From assembly GCF_900095865.1 (NCBI RefSeq), contig NZ_FMIZ01000006.1, forward strand, positions 62,001 through 126,000: a stretch of 64,000 nucleotides of DNA, read 5' to 3'. Of the stretch, positions 57,143-64,000 are shown in pieces. The DNA comes from Massilioclostridium coli (GTDB lineage Bacteria > Bacillota > Clostridia > Oscillospirales > Ruminococcaceae). Made by a program: the position numbers and the translations under genes. Each line of letters begins with the position of its first letter. The stretch's first letter is position 1. The notes under the pieces were generated by a model. It made no database searches, was not told where the DNA came from, and was given only the letters and a program-made list of their open reading frames with translations.

Positions 57143-57646
57143 CTATACCATCATCGCATCCTCATATGCCTGTTTTGTAACAGGGTCAAAACATACCATA
57201 ATAACATCTTGTACATAATGGGAAGTTTTTAAAAACTCTGTAATAGTGTTTACGGCAATTGGTGCTGCCAACCCCAATGGATATCGATACACTCCTGTGC
57301 TAATAGAAGGGAATGCCACCGTCTTACATTGATATTGTTCCGCCAACTGCAAAGAATTATAATAACTGTTTTTTAATAAATCAGCTTCATTTTGATTTCC
57401 CCCATGCCAAATGGGCCCTGGCGTATGAATTACATAATGAGCTAGCAAACGATACCCTTTTGTAATTTTCGCCTCTCCTGTTCGGCATCCATGTAAAGCA
57501 CGGCATTCCTCCAATAATTCTGGACCAGCAGCACGATGAATTGCCCCATCTACGCCACCTCCACCTAACAGGCTGGTATTGGCTGCGTTTACAATAGCGT
57601 CAGCTTTTACGTTTGTAATATCCCCTAACATACAGGTTAAACCCAT
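57143..57646 (-). CDS. Macrodomain O-acetyl-ADP-ribose deacetylase (YmdB-like)
   Basis: 167 residues, a stand-alone macrodomain. [30 protein letters not shown] is the ADP-ribose binding and catalytic core (start at residue 8; key Asn-Ala-Ala-Asn and GGGGVDG loop), and [17 protein letters not shown] is the distal phosphate loop. Such enzymes hydrolyse O-acetyl-ADP-ribose or mono-ADP-ribosyl groups. Apparently a single gene, 102 bp downstream of the citrate synthase-membrane protein unit but behind its terminator. ATG follows TAGGAGG. Confidence 0.94.
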   Translation of the reverse strand: MGLTCMLGDITNVKADAIVNAANTSLLGGGGVDGAIHRAAGPELLEECRALHGCRTGEAKITKGYRLLAHYVIHTPGPIWHGGNQNEADLLKNSYYNSLQLAEQYQCKTVAFPSISTGVYRYPLGLAAPIAVNTITEFLKTSHYVQDVIMVCFDPVTKQAYEDAMMV

Positions 57647-57719
57647 TTTAATTCCTCCTAACCATTCTAAAAATAATAGTTTATGACAATACTGTCCTTT
57701 TTATGAAAAAGTAAAAAAT

Positions 57720-57746
57720 AGAGTGGGGAAACTTTCTCCCCACTCT
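57720..57746 (-). terminator. Terminator of the citrate synthase operon
   Basis: AGAGTGGGGA (57720-57729) pairs with TCCCCACTCT (57737-57746); the minus strand continues with a T-rich run, 3 bp after the membrane-protein stop. Confidence 0.88.
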
Positions 57747-57748
57747 GG

Positions 57749-58639
57749 TTATTCAGCGTTTGATAGCTGTTCTTCTGTTGTGTTTTGTTCTACAGGCTGT
57801 TGTTCAATTTCTGCTATATTTCTCCTGCTAACAATAAAAATAATTGTCACAATGGCGATGTAAATCATTAACACTAAATCCAAGAAAGAGGATTCAATTA
57901 CATGACCAATCAGATATCCATGACCAGTAAAATGGGCAATCAGCAATGGGATTGTTGTAATACTGCTTAAAATAAACGTCAACATCCCTGAAAAAATCAT
58001 CCATCTTCCAGTTCTATTGTCATTACAGCCACAATAGTATTTCGCGCTACATAAGAAAAACATTAAAATTGCCATCATCCGTAACAGGTTATATAGGTTT
58101 TCTGATACGGTAATTACCATAGTATGTTTTAAGAACATTGCTACCAATGTAACTGCTGCCCAAATACAAGGTATTAAATGGATTAAGTCAGTAGTACGGT
58201 TTGGCCGTGCTGGGGTAAGTGCCAAATAGAACATGCTAAAACCACTAGCAATTTTTAAAATCAACTGTAAAATCGCCAAAAAGCTATGGGATTCTAGTCC
58301 AGTTATCTGATTGAGTATATCCGTTACACCATAACAGATAAACGCCATACCCATAACCAGGGCCGCAAGGCCAATTAATAAATTTTTTCCTTTACTGATG
58401 GAATAGTAGTATTTGTTTCTATCCACCATGGTTACAACCAGACAGACAATAAGTGCAATTACTAACACAACGTTTAACGCAATCATCCAACTTTGTGGTC
58501 CTTGATAAAAGCCGGTATTAAAATCAATAAAATGCAGCAATTGTACTGTTCTTAAAATTCCAGCTATAACACCAAATACTAAGGCTATCATAATAAAAAA
58601 CAAAGCAGGAAACGCAGTTTTTGATTTCTGTTTTTTCAT
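57749..58639 (-). CDS. Seven-helix membrane protein of unknown function
   Basis: 296 residues, not recognised. About seven hydrophobic segments: FFIMIALVFGVIAGILRTV, WMIALNVVLVIALIVCLVV, LIGLAALVMGMAFICYGV, ILKIASGFSMFYLALTPA, LIPCIWAAVTLVAMF, WMIFSGMLTFILSSITTIP, LVLMIYIAIVTIIFIVS. The ends are hydrophilic, and the C-terminal tail is Gln/Glu-rich (QQPVEQNTTEEQLS). No transporter motif is visible. It starts 14 bp after the citrate synthase stop and shares its terminator, so the two are co-transcribed; whether it has any citrate link is unknown. Confidence 0.75.
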   Translation of the reverse strand: MKKQKSKTAFPALFFIMIALVFGVIAGILRTVQLLHFIDFNTGFYQGPQSWMIALNVVLVIALIVCLVVTMVDRNKYYYSISKGKNLLIGLAALVMGMAFICYGVTDILNQITGLESHSFLAILQLILKIASGFSMFYLALTPARPNRTTDLIHLIPCIWAAVTLVAMFLKHTMVITVSENLYNLLRMMAILMFFLCSAKYYCGCNDNRTGRWMIFSGMLTFILSSITTIPLLIAHFTGHGYLIGHVIESSFLDLVLMIYIAIVTIIFIVSRRNIAEIEQQPVEQNTTEEQLSNAE

Positions 58640-58653
58640 TTAGATTCAACCCT

Positions 58654-60027
58654 CTACCGTTGTTCCAGCGGAACATATTCTTTTCTTTTTGTAATTGCTT
58701 TATAAGCTGGACGGATAATTTTTCCACCAGTTAACAGCTCTTCCATACGATGAGCAGCCCATCCGGTAATACGGGCAGTTGCAAATAATGGTGTAAATAA
58801 TTCATCCGGAATACCCAACATCCGATATACCAAACCAGAGTATAAATCAACATTTGCAGACATTACTTTATCCACTTGTTTTACTTTAGCAAATACGCCA
58901 GGGGTTAGCTTTTCAACACGTTCCAATAAATTAAATTGTGCCTCAAATTCAGTCCCTTTTGCCAATTTCATCGCATTGGCTTTTAAAATAACTGCCCTTG
59001 GGTCAGATTTGGTATAAACAGCATGACCCATACCATAAATCAAGCCTGAGCCATCCCCTTCTTCCTTGCGGATAATCTTTTCTAGGAATGCCGCTATTTC
59101 TTCATCATCATTCCAGTCTTTTACGCCATTTTCAATACAATGAACCATCTCGGACACTTTCGCATTTGCACCACCATGACGAGGGCCTTTCAAGGAACCA
59201 ATCGCGCCCGCATAAGCGGAATAAGCATCTGTACCAGAAGAGGTTAAAGTGCGGCAAGTAAATGTAGAGTTATTACCACCGCCATGCTCTGCATGGAGGA
59301 TTAACATAATATCCAGCAGATGTGCTTCTTCCGGAGTATAGCTTCGATCCAAACGCAATGTAGAAAGGATACTTTCTGCAATACTTTCTTCTTTGCGTAA
59401 AGGATGTAAAATCAAACTCTGATTATCGAAATTCTTCCGTTTTGCCTGATAAGCACTAATCATAATAGTAGGCATTTTTGCAATAATTTCAATGGCTTTT
59501 CTCAATTCCTGTTCAATCGTGGTAGAATCAGCATAATCATCATATGTATATAGGGCTAAAATAGAGCTAGCCATTTTATTCATAATATTTTTAGAAGGTA
59601 TTTTTAAAATAACATCCTCTACAAATCCATCTGGAAGCTCACGGTACATTGCCAATACCTGCTTAAAATAATCCAGTTCCTGTTTATCTGGCAAAACACC
59701 AAATAACAGCAAATAAATGGTTTCTTCATATCCAAAGCGGTTATTGTTAACACAATCGTTTACAATATCTTTGATATTATTGCCACGGTAAATTAATTCC
59801 CCTTCAATTGGTTCCCGTTCGCCTTCATTTACTACGTAACCATGTACATTACAAATTTGGGTTAATCCCGCTAAAACACCTGTTCCATCTGCATTACGCA
59901 GTCCGCGCTTTACATCAAAGTGCTTATACAATTTACTATCTATATGATTATATTTTGTAAATTCCTCGCATAGGATATTGATAGCTTGTTGTTTTGTGCT
60001 ATACCCAGCTTTATTCATGTTGCTCAC
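58654..60027 (-). CDS. gltA: Citrate synthase
   Basis: About 457 residues from GTG 60025-60027 (MSNMNKAGYSTKQQ), 8 nt after GGAGGT; a TTG two codons upstream is an alternative. Condenses oxaloacetate with acetyl-CoA. Conserved catalytic regions: LHAEHGGGNNSTFTCR carries the first His, GMGHAVYTKSDPRAVIL the second, and LYSGLVYRMLGIP includes the family Asp. Long N-terminal extension relative to E. coli-type enzymes is usual for clostridial members. No aconitase or isocitrate dehydrogenase gene is nearby. Own promoter and a downstream membrane-protein gene. Confidence 0.95.
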   Translation of the reverse strand: MSNMNKAGYSTKQQAINILCEEFTKYNHIDSKLYKHFDVKRGLRNADGTGVLAGLTQICNVHGYVVNEGEREPIEGELIYRGNNIKDIVNDCVNNNRFGYEETIYLLLFGVLPDKQELDYFKQVLAMYRELPDGFVEDVILKIPSKNIMNKMASSILALYTYDDYADSTTIEQELRKAIEIIAKMPTIMISAYQAKRKNFDNQSLILHPLRKEESIAESILSTLRLDRSYTPEEAHLLDIMLILHAEHGGGNNSTFTCRTLTSSGTDAYSAYAGAIGSLKGPRHGGANAKVSEMVHCIENGVKDWNDDEEIAAFLEKIIRKEEGDGSGLIYGMGHAVYTKSDPRAVILKANAMKLAKGTEFEAQFNLLERVEKLTPGVFAKVKQVDKVMSANVDLYSGLVYRMLGIPDELFTPLFATARITGWAAHRMEELLTGGKIIRPAYKAITKRKEYVPLEQR

Positions 60028-60123
60028 AGACAAATACCTCCTTGTTCTTCTTTATCTATCATACAATATTCATTGCATCTAACCATACATTGCAAGATTA
60101 AGTATGAAATCCTGCATAATAAC

Positions 60124-60152
60124 ATTTTATCCTACAACAGCTTTAATGTCAA
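60124..60152 (-). promoter_or_regulatory. SigA-type promoter of citrate synthase
   Basis: Minus strand TTGACA (60147-60152), 17-bp spacer, TAAAAT (60124-60129); leader of about 90 nt. It lies back-to-back with the spoIID upstream region. Confidence 0.8.
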
Positions 60153-60224
60153 GTTGCACAAATATTTGTTCATAATTATGCGACATTAAATTTACAAAAA
60201 TAAATGACGGAAAAGAGGAAAAAT

Positions 60225-61238
60225 ATGCGCAAAATTGTTAAAATTTTAGGGTTAACCGCATTAATATTAGGAATCCCTACCCTAGCTATTCTGATTCCAA
60301 AACAGGATGATTCCTCTGCTGTTGCTTCAGAGACCCAATCAGCGACACAGCAAGTAAAAAACACGATTCCTACTTTCCAATTACTGAACCATAAAACAGG
60401 AAAAGTCTCCGAAATCTCCCAATCCGATTATGTAAAAGGGGTAGTCGCGGCTGAAATGCCAATCTCTTTTGAACCAGAAGCATTAAAAGCACAGGCAGTA
60501 GCCGCACATACTTACGCATTGCGACGATACTACCAACAACGAAAAACGCCAAGCCCGGATTTAAAAGGCGCCCAGCTCTCCACAGATCCTTCTATCTGCC
60601 AAGCATTTGTCTCTCAGGAAGAACTGAAACAGCGCTGGGGAGATGCTTATGAAACAAATTGGAATAAAATCTCTCAAGCTGTAGATGAGGTAATCGAACA
60701 AATTATTACATATGATAACCAGCCCATTGTTGCTGCTTACCATTCCTTATCAGGAGGGACTACTGAAGCAGCCAAATCGGTTTGGGGACAGGATGTACCT
60801 TACTTACAGCCAGTAGATAGCAGCACTGACGCACAACAGCCTAACTACGAAAATACTGTTATGATAGAAGAAAAGAAAGTAAAACAAACCTTAAAAGAAC
60901 ATTTAAAAGCAGAGATGCCAGAAGATCCAAACCACTGGTTTTCCATTCTATCCAAAACATCATCAGGTTCAGTAGACAAAGTAAAAGTGGGGAATGTAGA
61001 AACAACAGGACTGGAAATACGGAGTATATTTGGTTTAAAATCTTCTAATTTTGAAATTTCGTATCAAGATGGAGTATTCCATTTCACCACAAAAGGGCAT
61101 GGACATGGAGTTGGTATGAGCCAATATGGAGCAAATGAGCTGGCGAAACAAGGAAAGACGTGGCAGGATATTATTAACCATTATTATTCCAATGTCTCTT
61201 TAATTAATATCAATGACCTACCATTGGAAAACACATGA
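60225..61238 (+). CDS. spoIID: Stage II sporulation protein D
   Basis: 337 residues from ATG 60225 (MRKIVKILGLTALILGIP), 6 nt after GAGG; the ATG at 60204 has no ribosome site. SpoIID is the mother-cell membrane-anchored lytic transglycosylase that drives engulfment with SpoIIP and SpoIIM. One N-terminal membrane segment (about 8-27), then the SpoIID domain: VKGVVAAEMPISFEPEALKAQAVAAHTYALR with its catalytic Glu, YHSLSGGTTEAAKSVWG, and GHGHGVGMSQYGANELA near the C-terminus. Normal length. No SigE-type promoter could be confidently placed. Confidence 0.96.
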   Translation: MRKIVKILGLTALILGIPTLAILIPKQDDSSAVASETQSATQQVKNTIPTFQLLNHKTGKVSEISQSDYVKGVVAAEMPISFEPEALKAQAVAAHTYALRRYYQQRKTPSPDLKGAQLSTDPSICQAFVSQEELKQRWGDAYETNWNKISQAVDEVIEQIITYDNQPIVAAYHSLSGGTTEAAKSVWGQDVPYLQPVDSSTDAQQPNYENTVMIEEKKVKQTLKEHLKAEMPEDPNHWFSILSKTSSGSVDKVKVGNVETTGLEIRSIFGLKSSNFEISYQDGVFHFTTKGHGHGVGMSQYGANELAKQGKTWQDIINHYYSNVSLININDLPLENT

Positions 61239-61549
61239 TTTTTCATGAATATTTTATGAGAAGACCAATAATAAAATAGCTGGAATGAACGTTGTAACCG
61301 TAGATCTTTCAATTCGATTCCATTTCCATCCAATTTAAATTAGTAATGTGGATATGATAGTAGTTTATATCATAAAGATACAATAATTAACATACTAGAT
61401 ATAATTGTAAAATTAACTATTTGCACAATATTTGTTTTACAATCACCATTCTAATTTTCTATTATCATTTTGCTTTACTCCAAACAAAGAAAAACTTTTT
61501 ATTCTTACTAGTAATACTGATAAAGATGATTTCTTAAATTAGACAAGAA
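61239..61549. other. Intergenic region without recognised features
   Basis: About 310 A/T-rich bases between convergent spoIID and the basic protein gene. No gene or RNA seen. Confidence 0.5.
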
Positions 61550-61578
61550 AAAGCAGGGAAAACTAATTTCCCTGCTTT
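61550..61578 (-). terminator. Terminator of the parA-basic protein unit
   Basis: AAAGCAGGGAAA (61550-61561) and TTTCCCTGCTTT (61567-61578) form a perfect 12-bp stem, followed on the minus strand by TT and T-rich sequence. Confidence 0.88.
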
Positions 61579-61583
61579 GTTCT

Positions 61584-61871
61584 TTATAACAGATAAACTG
61601 GCAAATCACTTTTAATTGCAGAGGTGGATTTTTCTGCTGGTTTTGTTTCAGTTTTTTTCTGTGTTGTTTTCTTTTCTGTTTTTGTTTTTGAAGCAGATGT
61701 TCTTTTTTTGCGAGTAGTAGTTGTCTTTTTTGGCGTCGCTTTGCTTTCTGTCGCTTTTGGAGCTGCCGCTTCTACCGTTTCCGGAGCAGGATTGCCTACT
61801 ACCGCAGTTGTTGCTTCTGCTGCTTTGTTTGCATTTGTTGCACGCATAATGCTTTCTTTACCTACTGCCAA
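61584..61871 (-). CDS. Small Lys/Thr/Ala-rich basic protein coupled to ParA
   Basis: 95 residues from TTG 61869-61871 (MAVGKESIMRATNANKAAEA), 8 nt after AGGAGGT, a ribosome site lying inside the parA end; an in-frame TTG at 61880 touches that site and is unlikely. Not a known family to me. The middle (KATPKKTTTTRKKRTSAS, KTKTEKKTTQKKTETKP) resembles the basic tails of histone H1-like and nucleoid-associated proteins and probably binds DNA or RNA. The last residues, SDLPVYLL, are hydrophobic and look like a conserved short linear motif. It may take the ParB-like partner role; this is inference. Confidence 0.75.
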   Translation of the reverse strand: MAVGKESIMRATNANKAAEATTAVVGNPAPETVEAAAPKATESKATPKKTTTTRKKRTSASKTKTEKKTTQKKTETKPAEKSTSAIKSDLPVYLL

Positions 61872-62646
61872 TGAAATCAACCTCCTGTGCTAGCGCCATA
61901 TATTCTTTGGCGCTTCTGCTGCTTTTTTTATATGCAATCACTGGCCTGCTGTTATCCTGTGCCCATTCAATCGAGCTATCCACCCGGATATACGATTGGA
62001 AGGTATAAACATCTTCCAATTCACGCAATGTTGCCAGTGTTTGTTTAAAGTAATTTTTCCGCTCGTCCACTTTGGTGATAGCAATTCCCATTAAAGATAA
62101 ATCAGGGGATATTTTCTTGACATCATTTAAAAACTCAAACATATTCGCTAAACCAAACAATCCCCAAGGGCTGGCTTCCACCGGAATAATCAATTGATCC
62201 GACGCACACATAATATTCATTACCCATCCGCCTAAAGTAGGTGGAGCGTCAATAAAAATATAATCGTAAGTATTGGATTCCCGAATGGTTTTTAAGCAAT
62301 TTTTTAAAATCAATTCCCTTTGCCATTTGGTAAACAACTCATACTCAATCGAGCTCATCAGGGTAGAAGAAGGAATCAAATCCAAATTTTCATATTCTGT
62401 ATGAACAATATACCCTTGCAAATCATCCTGTTTTTTGATAGCATAATATAAATTTTTTTCACTTTTCGCCATCTCTAACACCTGATCTTCTGGAAAAAAT
62501 GCCAAGGATAAATTCAGCTGCATATCACCATCAATCATCAACACTTTTTTCCCTTCTAACGATAGCGCATACGCAATGTTAGAACAAGTGGTGGACTTTC
62601 CACTGCCCCCCTTGTTATTTGCAAAACAGATTACCTTTGTCGTCAT
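61858..62646 (-). CDS. ParA/Soj-family ATPase
   Basis: 262 residues. Deviant Walker A NNKGGSGKSTTCSNIAY at residues 10-26, Walker B-like YDYIFIDAPPTLGGW, and the DGDMQLNLSLAFF segment after strand 2 define a ParA/MinD-type ATPase. It has no N-terminal helix-turn-helix, so it is the short Soj/plasmid type Ib-like form and would not itself bind a specific operator. The normal companion parB is absent; the next gene encodes a small basic protein whose ribosome site lies within this gene. Extended -10 promoter with an internal inverted repeat upstream (62701-62729). Confidence 0.93.
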   Translation of the reverse strand: MTTKVICFANNKGGSGKSTTCSNIAYALSLEGKKVLMIDGDMQLNLSLAFFPEDQVLEMAKSEKNLYYAIKKQDDLQGYIVHTEYENLDLIPSSTLMSSIEYELFTKWQRELILKNCLKTIRESNTYDYIFIDAPPTLGGWVMNIMCASDQLIIPVEASPWGLFGLANMFEFLNDVKKISPDLSLMGIAITKVDERKNYFKQTLATLRELEDVYTFQSYIRVDSSIEWAQDNSRPVIAYKKSSRSAKEYMALAQEVDFIGSR

Positions 62647-62700
62647 GGATGACTCTCCTTATGATTATTGTCCTTATATAAAACTATCTTTTTTATTTTT

Positions 62701-62729
62701 ATTATAGCACAAGCTCTTGTTCTCCACAA
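62701..62729 (-). promoter_or_regulatory. Promoter of parA with palindrome in the spacer
   Basis: Minus strand TATAAT (62701-62706) with upstream TGC extended motif, and weak -35 TTGTGG (62724-62729), spacer 17. An ACAAG/CTTGT inverted repeat (62709-62720) fills the spacer. The rest of the 62647-62955 gap is A/T-rich and shows no gene. Confidence 0.55.
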
Positions 62730-62878
62730 GTATTTTACCAGTAATTTAGCACTACCTGTATTAGGTGATATAAACTTATTGAAACATCTGAATTTTATAT
62801 TGTCTACTATCTTTTTATCCTAAAAATATTGAGAATAGTGACCCTTTGATAAGGAAGCATATAAAAAATAAAGATAAT

Positions 62879-62908
62879 TTGACAAAATACAATTTTAAGT
62901 GTTAGAAT
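62879..62908 (+). promoter_or_regulatory. Promoter of the DUF4180 gene
   Basis: TTGACA (62879-62884), 18-bp spacer, TAGAAT (62903-62908), 47 bp before the ATG. Confidence 0.65.
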
Positions 62909-62955
62909 TACTCCTTAACTGGAATTTGTAATATAAATTAATTCAGCAGGATACA

Positions 62956-63321
62956 ATGAAAACCGAACATTTAAAAAAGAATGAAATTGATATTGCAGTT
63001 ATTTCCAATGATGAAAAAATAATTGTTGATGCCCAATCTGCTTTAGATCTGGTAATGACAATCCAATATGAAACAGGAGAAACTAAAATTGTGATAGATA
63101 AAAGGGTAATTTGTAATGATTTATTTATTCTCAGTACCGAAATTGCAGGAGAAATTTTGCAAAAATTAATAAATTATCAGGTAAAGGTTGCGATTTATGG
63201 GGACTATTCCCATTATTCCAGCAAACCTCTCCATGATTTTATTTATGAATCAAACCATGGTAAGGATTTCTTTTTTGTAGGGACAAAGGAAGAAGCCATT
63301 CAAAAACTAAGTAGCACATAA
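62956..63321 (+). CDS. DUF4180 family protein
   Basis: 121 residues. The pattern of short strands around IAVISNDEKIIVDAQSALDLV, an ALDLVMT helix, and AGEILQKLINYQVKVAIYGDYSHYSSKPL matches the DUF4180 family, whose function is unknown. No signal peptide or membrane segment. Single gene with its own promoter. The start ATG has only a weak ribosome site (AGCAGGAT). Confidence 0.85.
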   Translation: MKTEHLKKNEIDIAVISNDEKIIVDAQSALDLVMTIQYETGETKIVIDKRVICNDLFILSTEIAGEILQKLINYQVKVAIYGDYSHYSSKPLHDFIYESNHGKDFFFVGTKEEAIQKLSST

Positions 63322-63533
63322 TAAATGATGCAAATTCCAGTTTTGTAAAGGAAATCAAAACCTCTATTTTTCTGGCAGCCTGATTTCCTTCCAGAATATG
63401 TGTCAAATTCACTTTATAATTTTTGTTTCTCTAATTGATTTCAAAGAATAATCTAATAGAACAATTTTTAGTTTGACTCCCTTAAATTTTTATTTTATAC
63501 TAAAAAATACAATCATAATAAGAAGGTGAAAAA

Positions 63534-63992
63534 ATGGAAATTCAAGAAGTCTCCCATGTAAACGAATCTCTAATACAAGAACTATCTCAAATTTGGGAAA
63601 AATCCGTAAGGGCGACCCATCTCTTTTTAACAGAAGCAGATATCCAAAAAATTTCAAGCTATTTACCAGATGCATTCCGTTCCGTTTCCCATTTAGCAAT
63701 CGCGAAATTAGAACAAAAAACGATTGGTTTTGTTGGTGTAGAGAACAATAGAATAGAAATGCTTTTCTTGTTACCAGAAGAACAAGGAAAAGGATTTGGA
63801 AAACAATTGCTGAACTACGCCATCCATCAATACCATGCCACAAAACTTTATGTAAACGAACAAAACCCTAATGCTAAAGATTTCTATGAACATATGGGTT
63901 TTCAGGTTTATAAACGCACAGAGAAAGACGAACAAGGAGATCCTTTCCCTTTGCTTTATATGGAACTCAATAATAAGGAGGTTGTATCATGA
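63534..63992 (+). CDS. GNAT-family N-acetyltransferase (YjaB-like)
   Basis: 152 residues. GNAT fold: the acetyl-CoA loop MLFLLPEEQGKGFGKQLL near residue 85 and the C-terminal LYVNEQNPNAKDFYEHMGF. The N-terminal IWEKSVRATHLFL and the ending DPFPLLYMEL resemble E. coli YjaB closely. The substrate is not known. ATG follows AAGGTG. Its stop overlaps the next start by 4 bp (ATGA), so it is the first of at least two coupled genes. Confidence 0.9.
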   Translation: MEIQEVSHVNESLIQELSQIWEKSVRATHLFLTEADIQKISSYLPDAFRSVSHLAIAKLEQKTIGFVGVENNRIEMLFLLPEEQGKGFGKQLLNYAIHQYHATKLYVNEQNPNAKDFYEHMGFQVYKRTEKDEQGDPFPLLYMELNNKEVVS

Positions 63993-64000
63993 GCATTCCA
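63989..64000 (+). CDS. Start of a further gene, cut by the window edge
   Basis: ATG at 63989, seven bases after GGAGG within the preceding gene, opens a frame MSIP that continues beyond the window. The 4-bp overlap with the acetyltransferase stop supports a coupled gene. Too short to identify. Confidence 0.6.

Noticed and set aside
60153-60224. SigE-type promoter for spoIID
   Set aside because: An AAATATT is present, but no -10 resembling CATACAAT occurs at 14-15 bp, so I did not call it.
1-64000. tRNA, rRNA, CRISPR, T-box, insertion sequences, phage genes
   Set aside because: Reading both strands gave no T-loop/anticodon arms, no regularly spaced direct repeats, no T-box consensus, no transposase or integrase motifs.

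Overview
The window is a stretch of low-GC Firmicutes chromosome from an anaerobic, spore-forming member of the Clostridia. Evidence: sporulation genes (spoIIR, spoIID, a BofC-like domain protein), a V/A-type ATPase operon, rubredoxin, a FabV/TER-type enoyl reductase, AddAB instead of RecBCD, the SpoU methylase-dprA-topA-trmFO order, and strong AGGAGG ribosome sites. Large secreted rhamnosidases with FIVAR-like repeats suggest a gut or plant-polysaccharide niche (Oscillospirales-like; the genus cannot be fixed from this sequence). No tRNA, rRNA, CRISPR array, transposase or prophage was seen.

Layout. 1-4.74 kb (minus): operon SpoU methylase, dprA, topA, trmFO (cut by the window edge). 4.87-6.3 kb (minus): infC-rpmI-rplT with a consensus promoter, an attenuator-like leader and an AUU start for IF3. 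6.3-13.8 kb (minus): addB-addA plus a small membrane protein. 13.9-17.3 kb (minus): spoIIR, then an Lrp regulator-aminotransferase-ispE operon. 17.65-19.3 kb (plus): ACT protein and DUF711 protein. 19.6-28.4 kb (plus): nine-gene V-type ATPase operon. 28.7 kb: rubredoxin under a PerR/Fur-like palindrome. 29-33.8 kb (minus): uvrB-uvrA with a LexA-like box. 34.4-36 kb (minus): ispD-ispF and a VOC enzyme. 36.3 kb (plus): CPA2 antiporter. 37.6-38.5 kb: decayed pseudogene. 38.5-46.5 kb: RlmCD-type rRNA methylase, class A PBP, BofC-like protein, CorC-type protein, DUF4364 protein, fabV. 47-56.6 kb: two very large divergent cell-surface GH78-type rhamnosidases sharing C-terminal modules. 57-64 kb: macrodomain protein, citrate synthase with a seven-helix membrane protein, spoIID, an orphan ParA with a tiny basic partner, DUF4180, a YjaB-like acetyltransferase, and the first codons of a further gene.

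Most of the window is core housekeeping. Accessory character is concentrated in the pseudogene, the rhamnosidase pair, and the ParA/basic-protein pair. The best candidates for something little described are the two surface rhamnosidases (nested lectin-like insertions in one, an inverted shared repeat, and a 19-bp operator in the promoter of the other) and the ParA/basic-tail module without ParB. I did not find a clear-cut new defence or mobile system.
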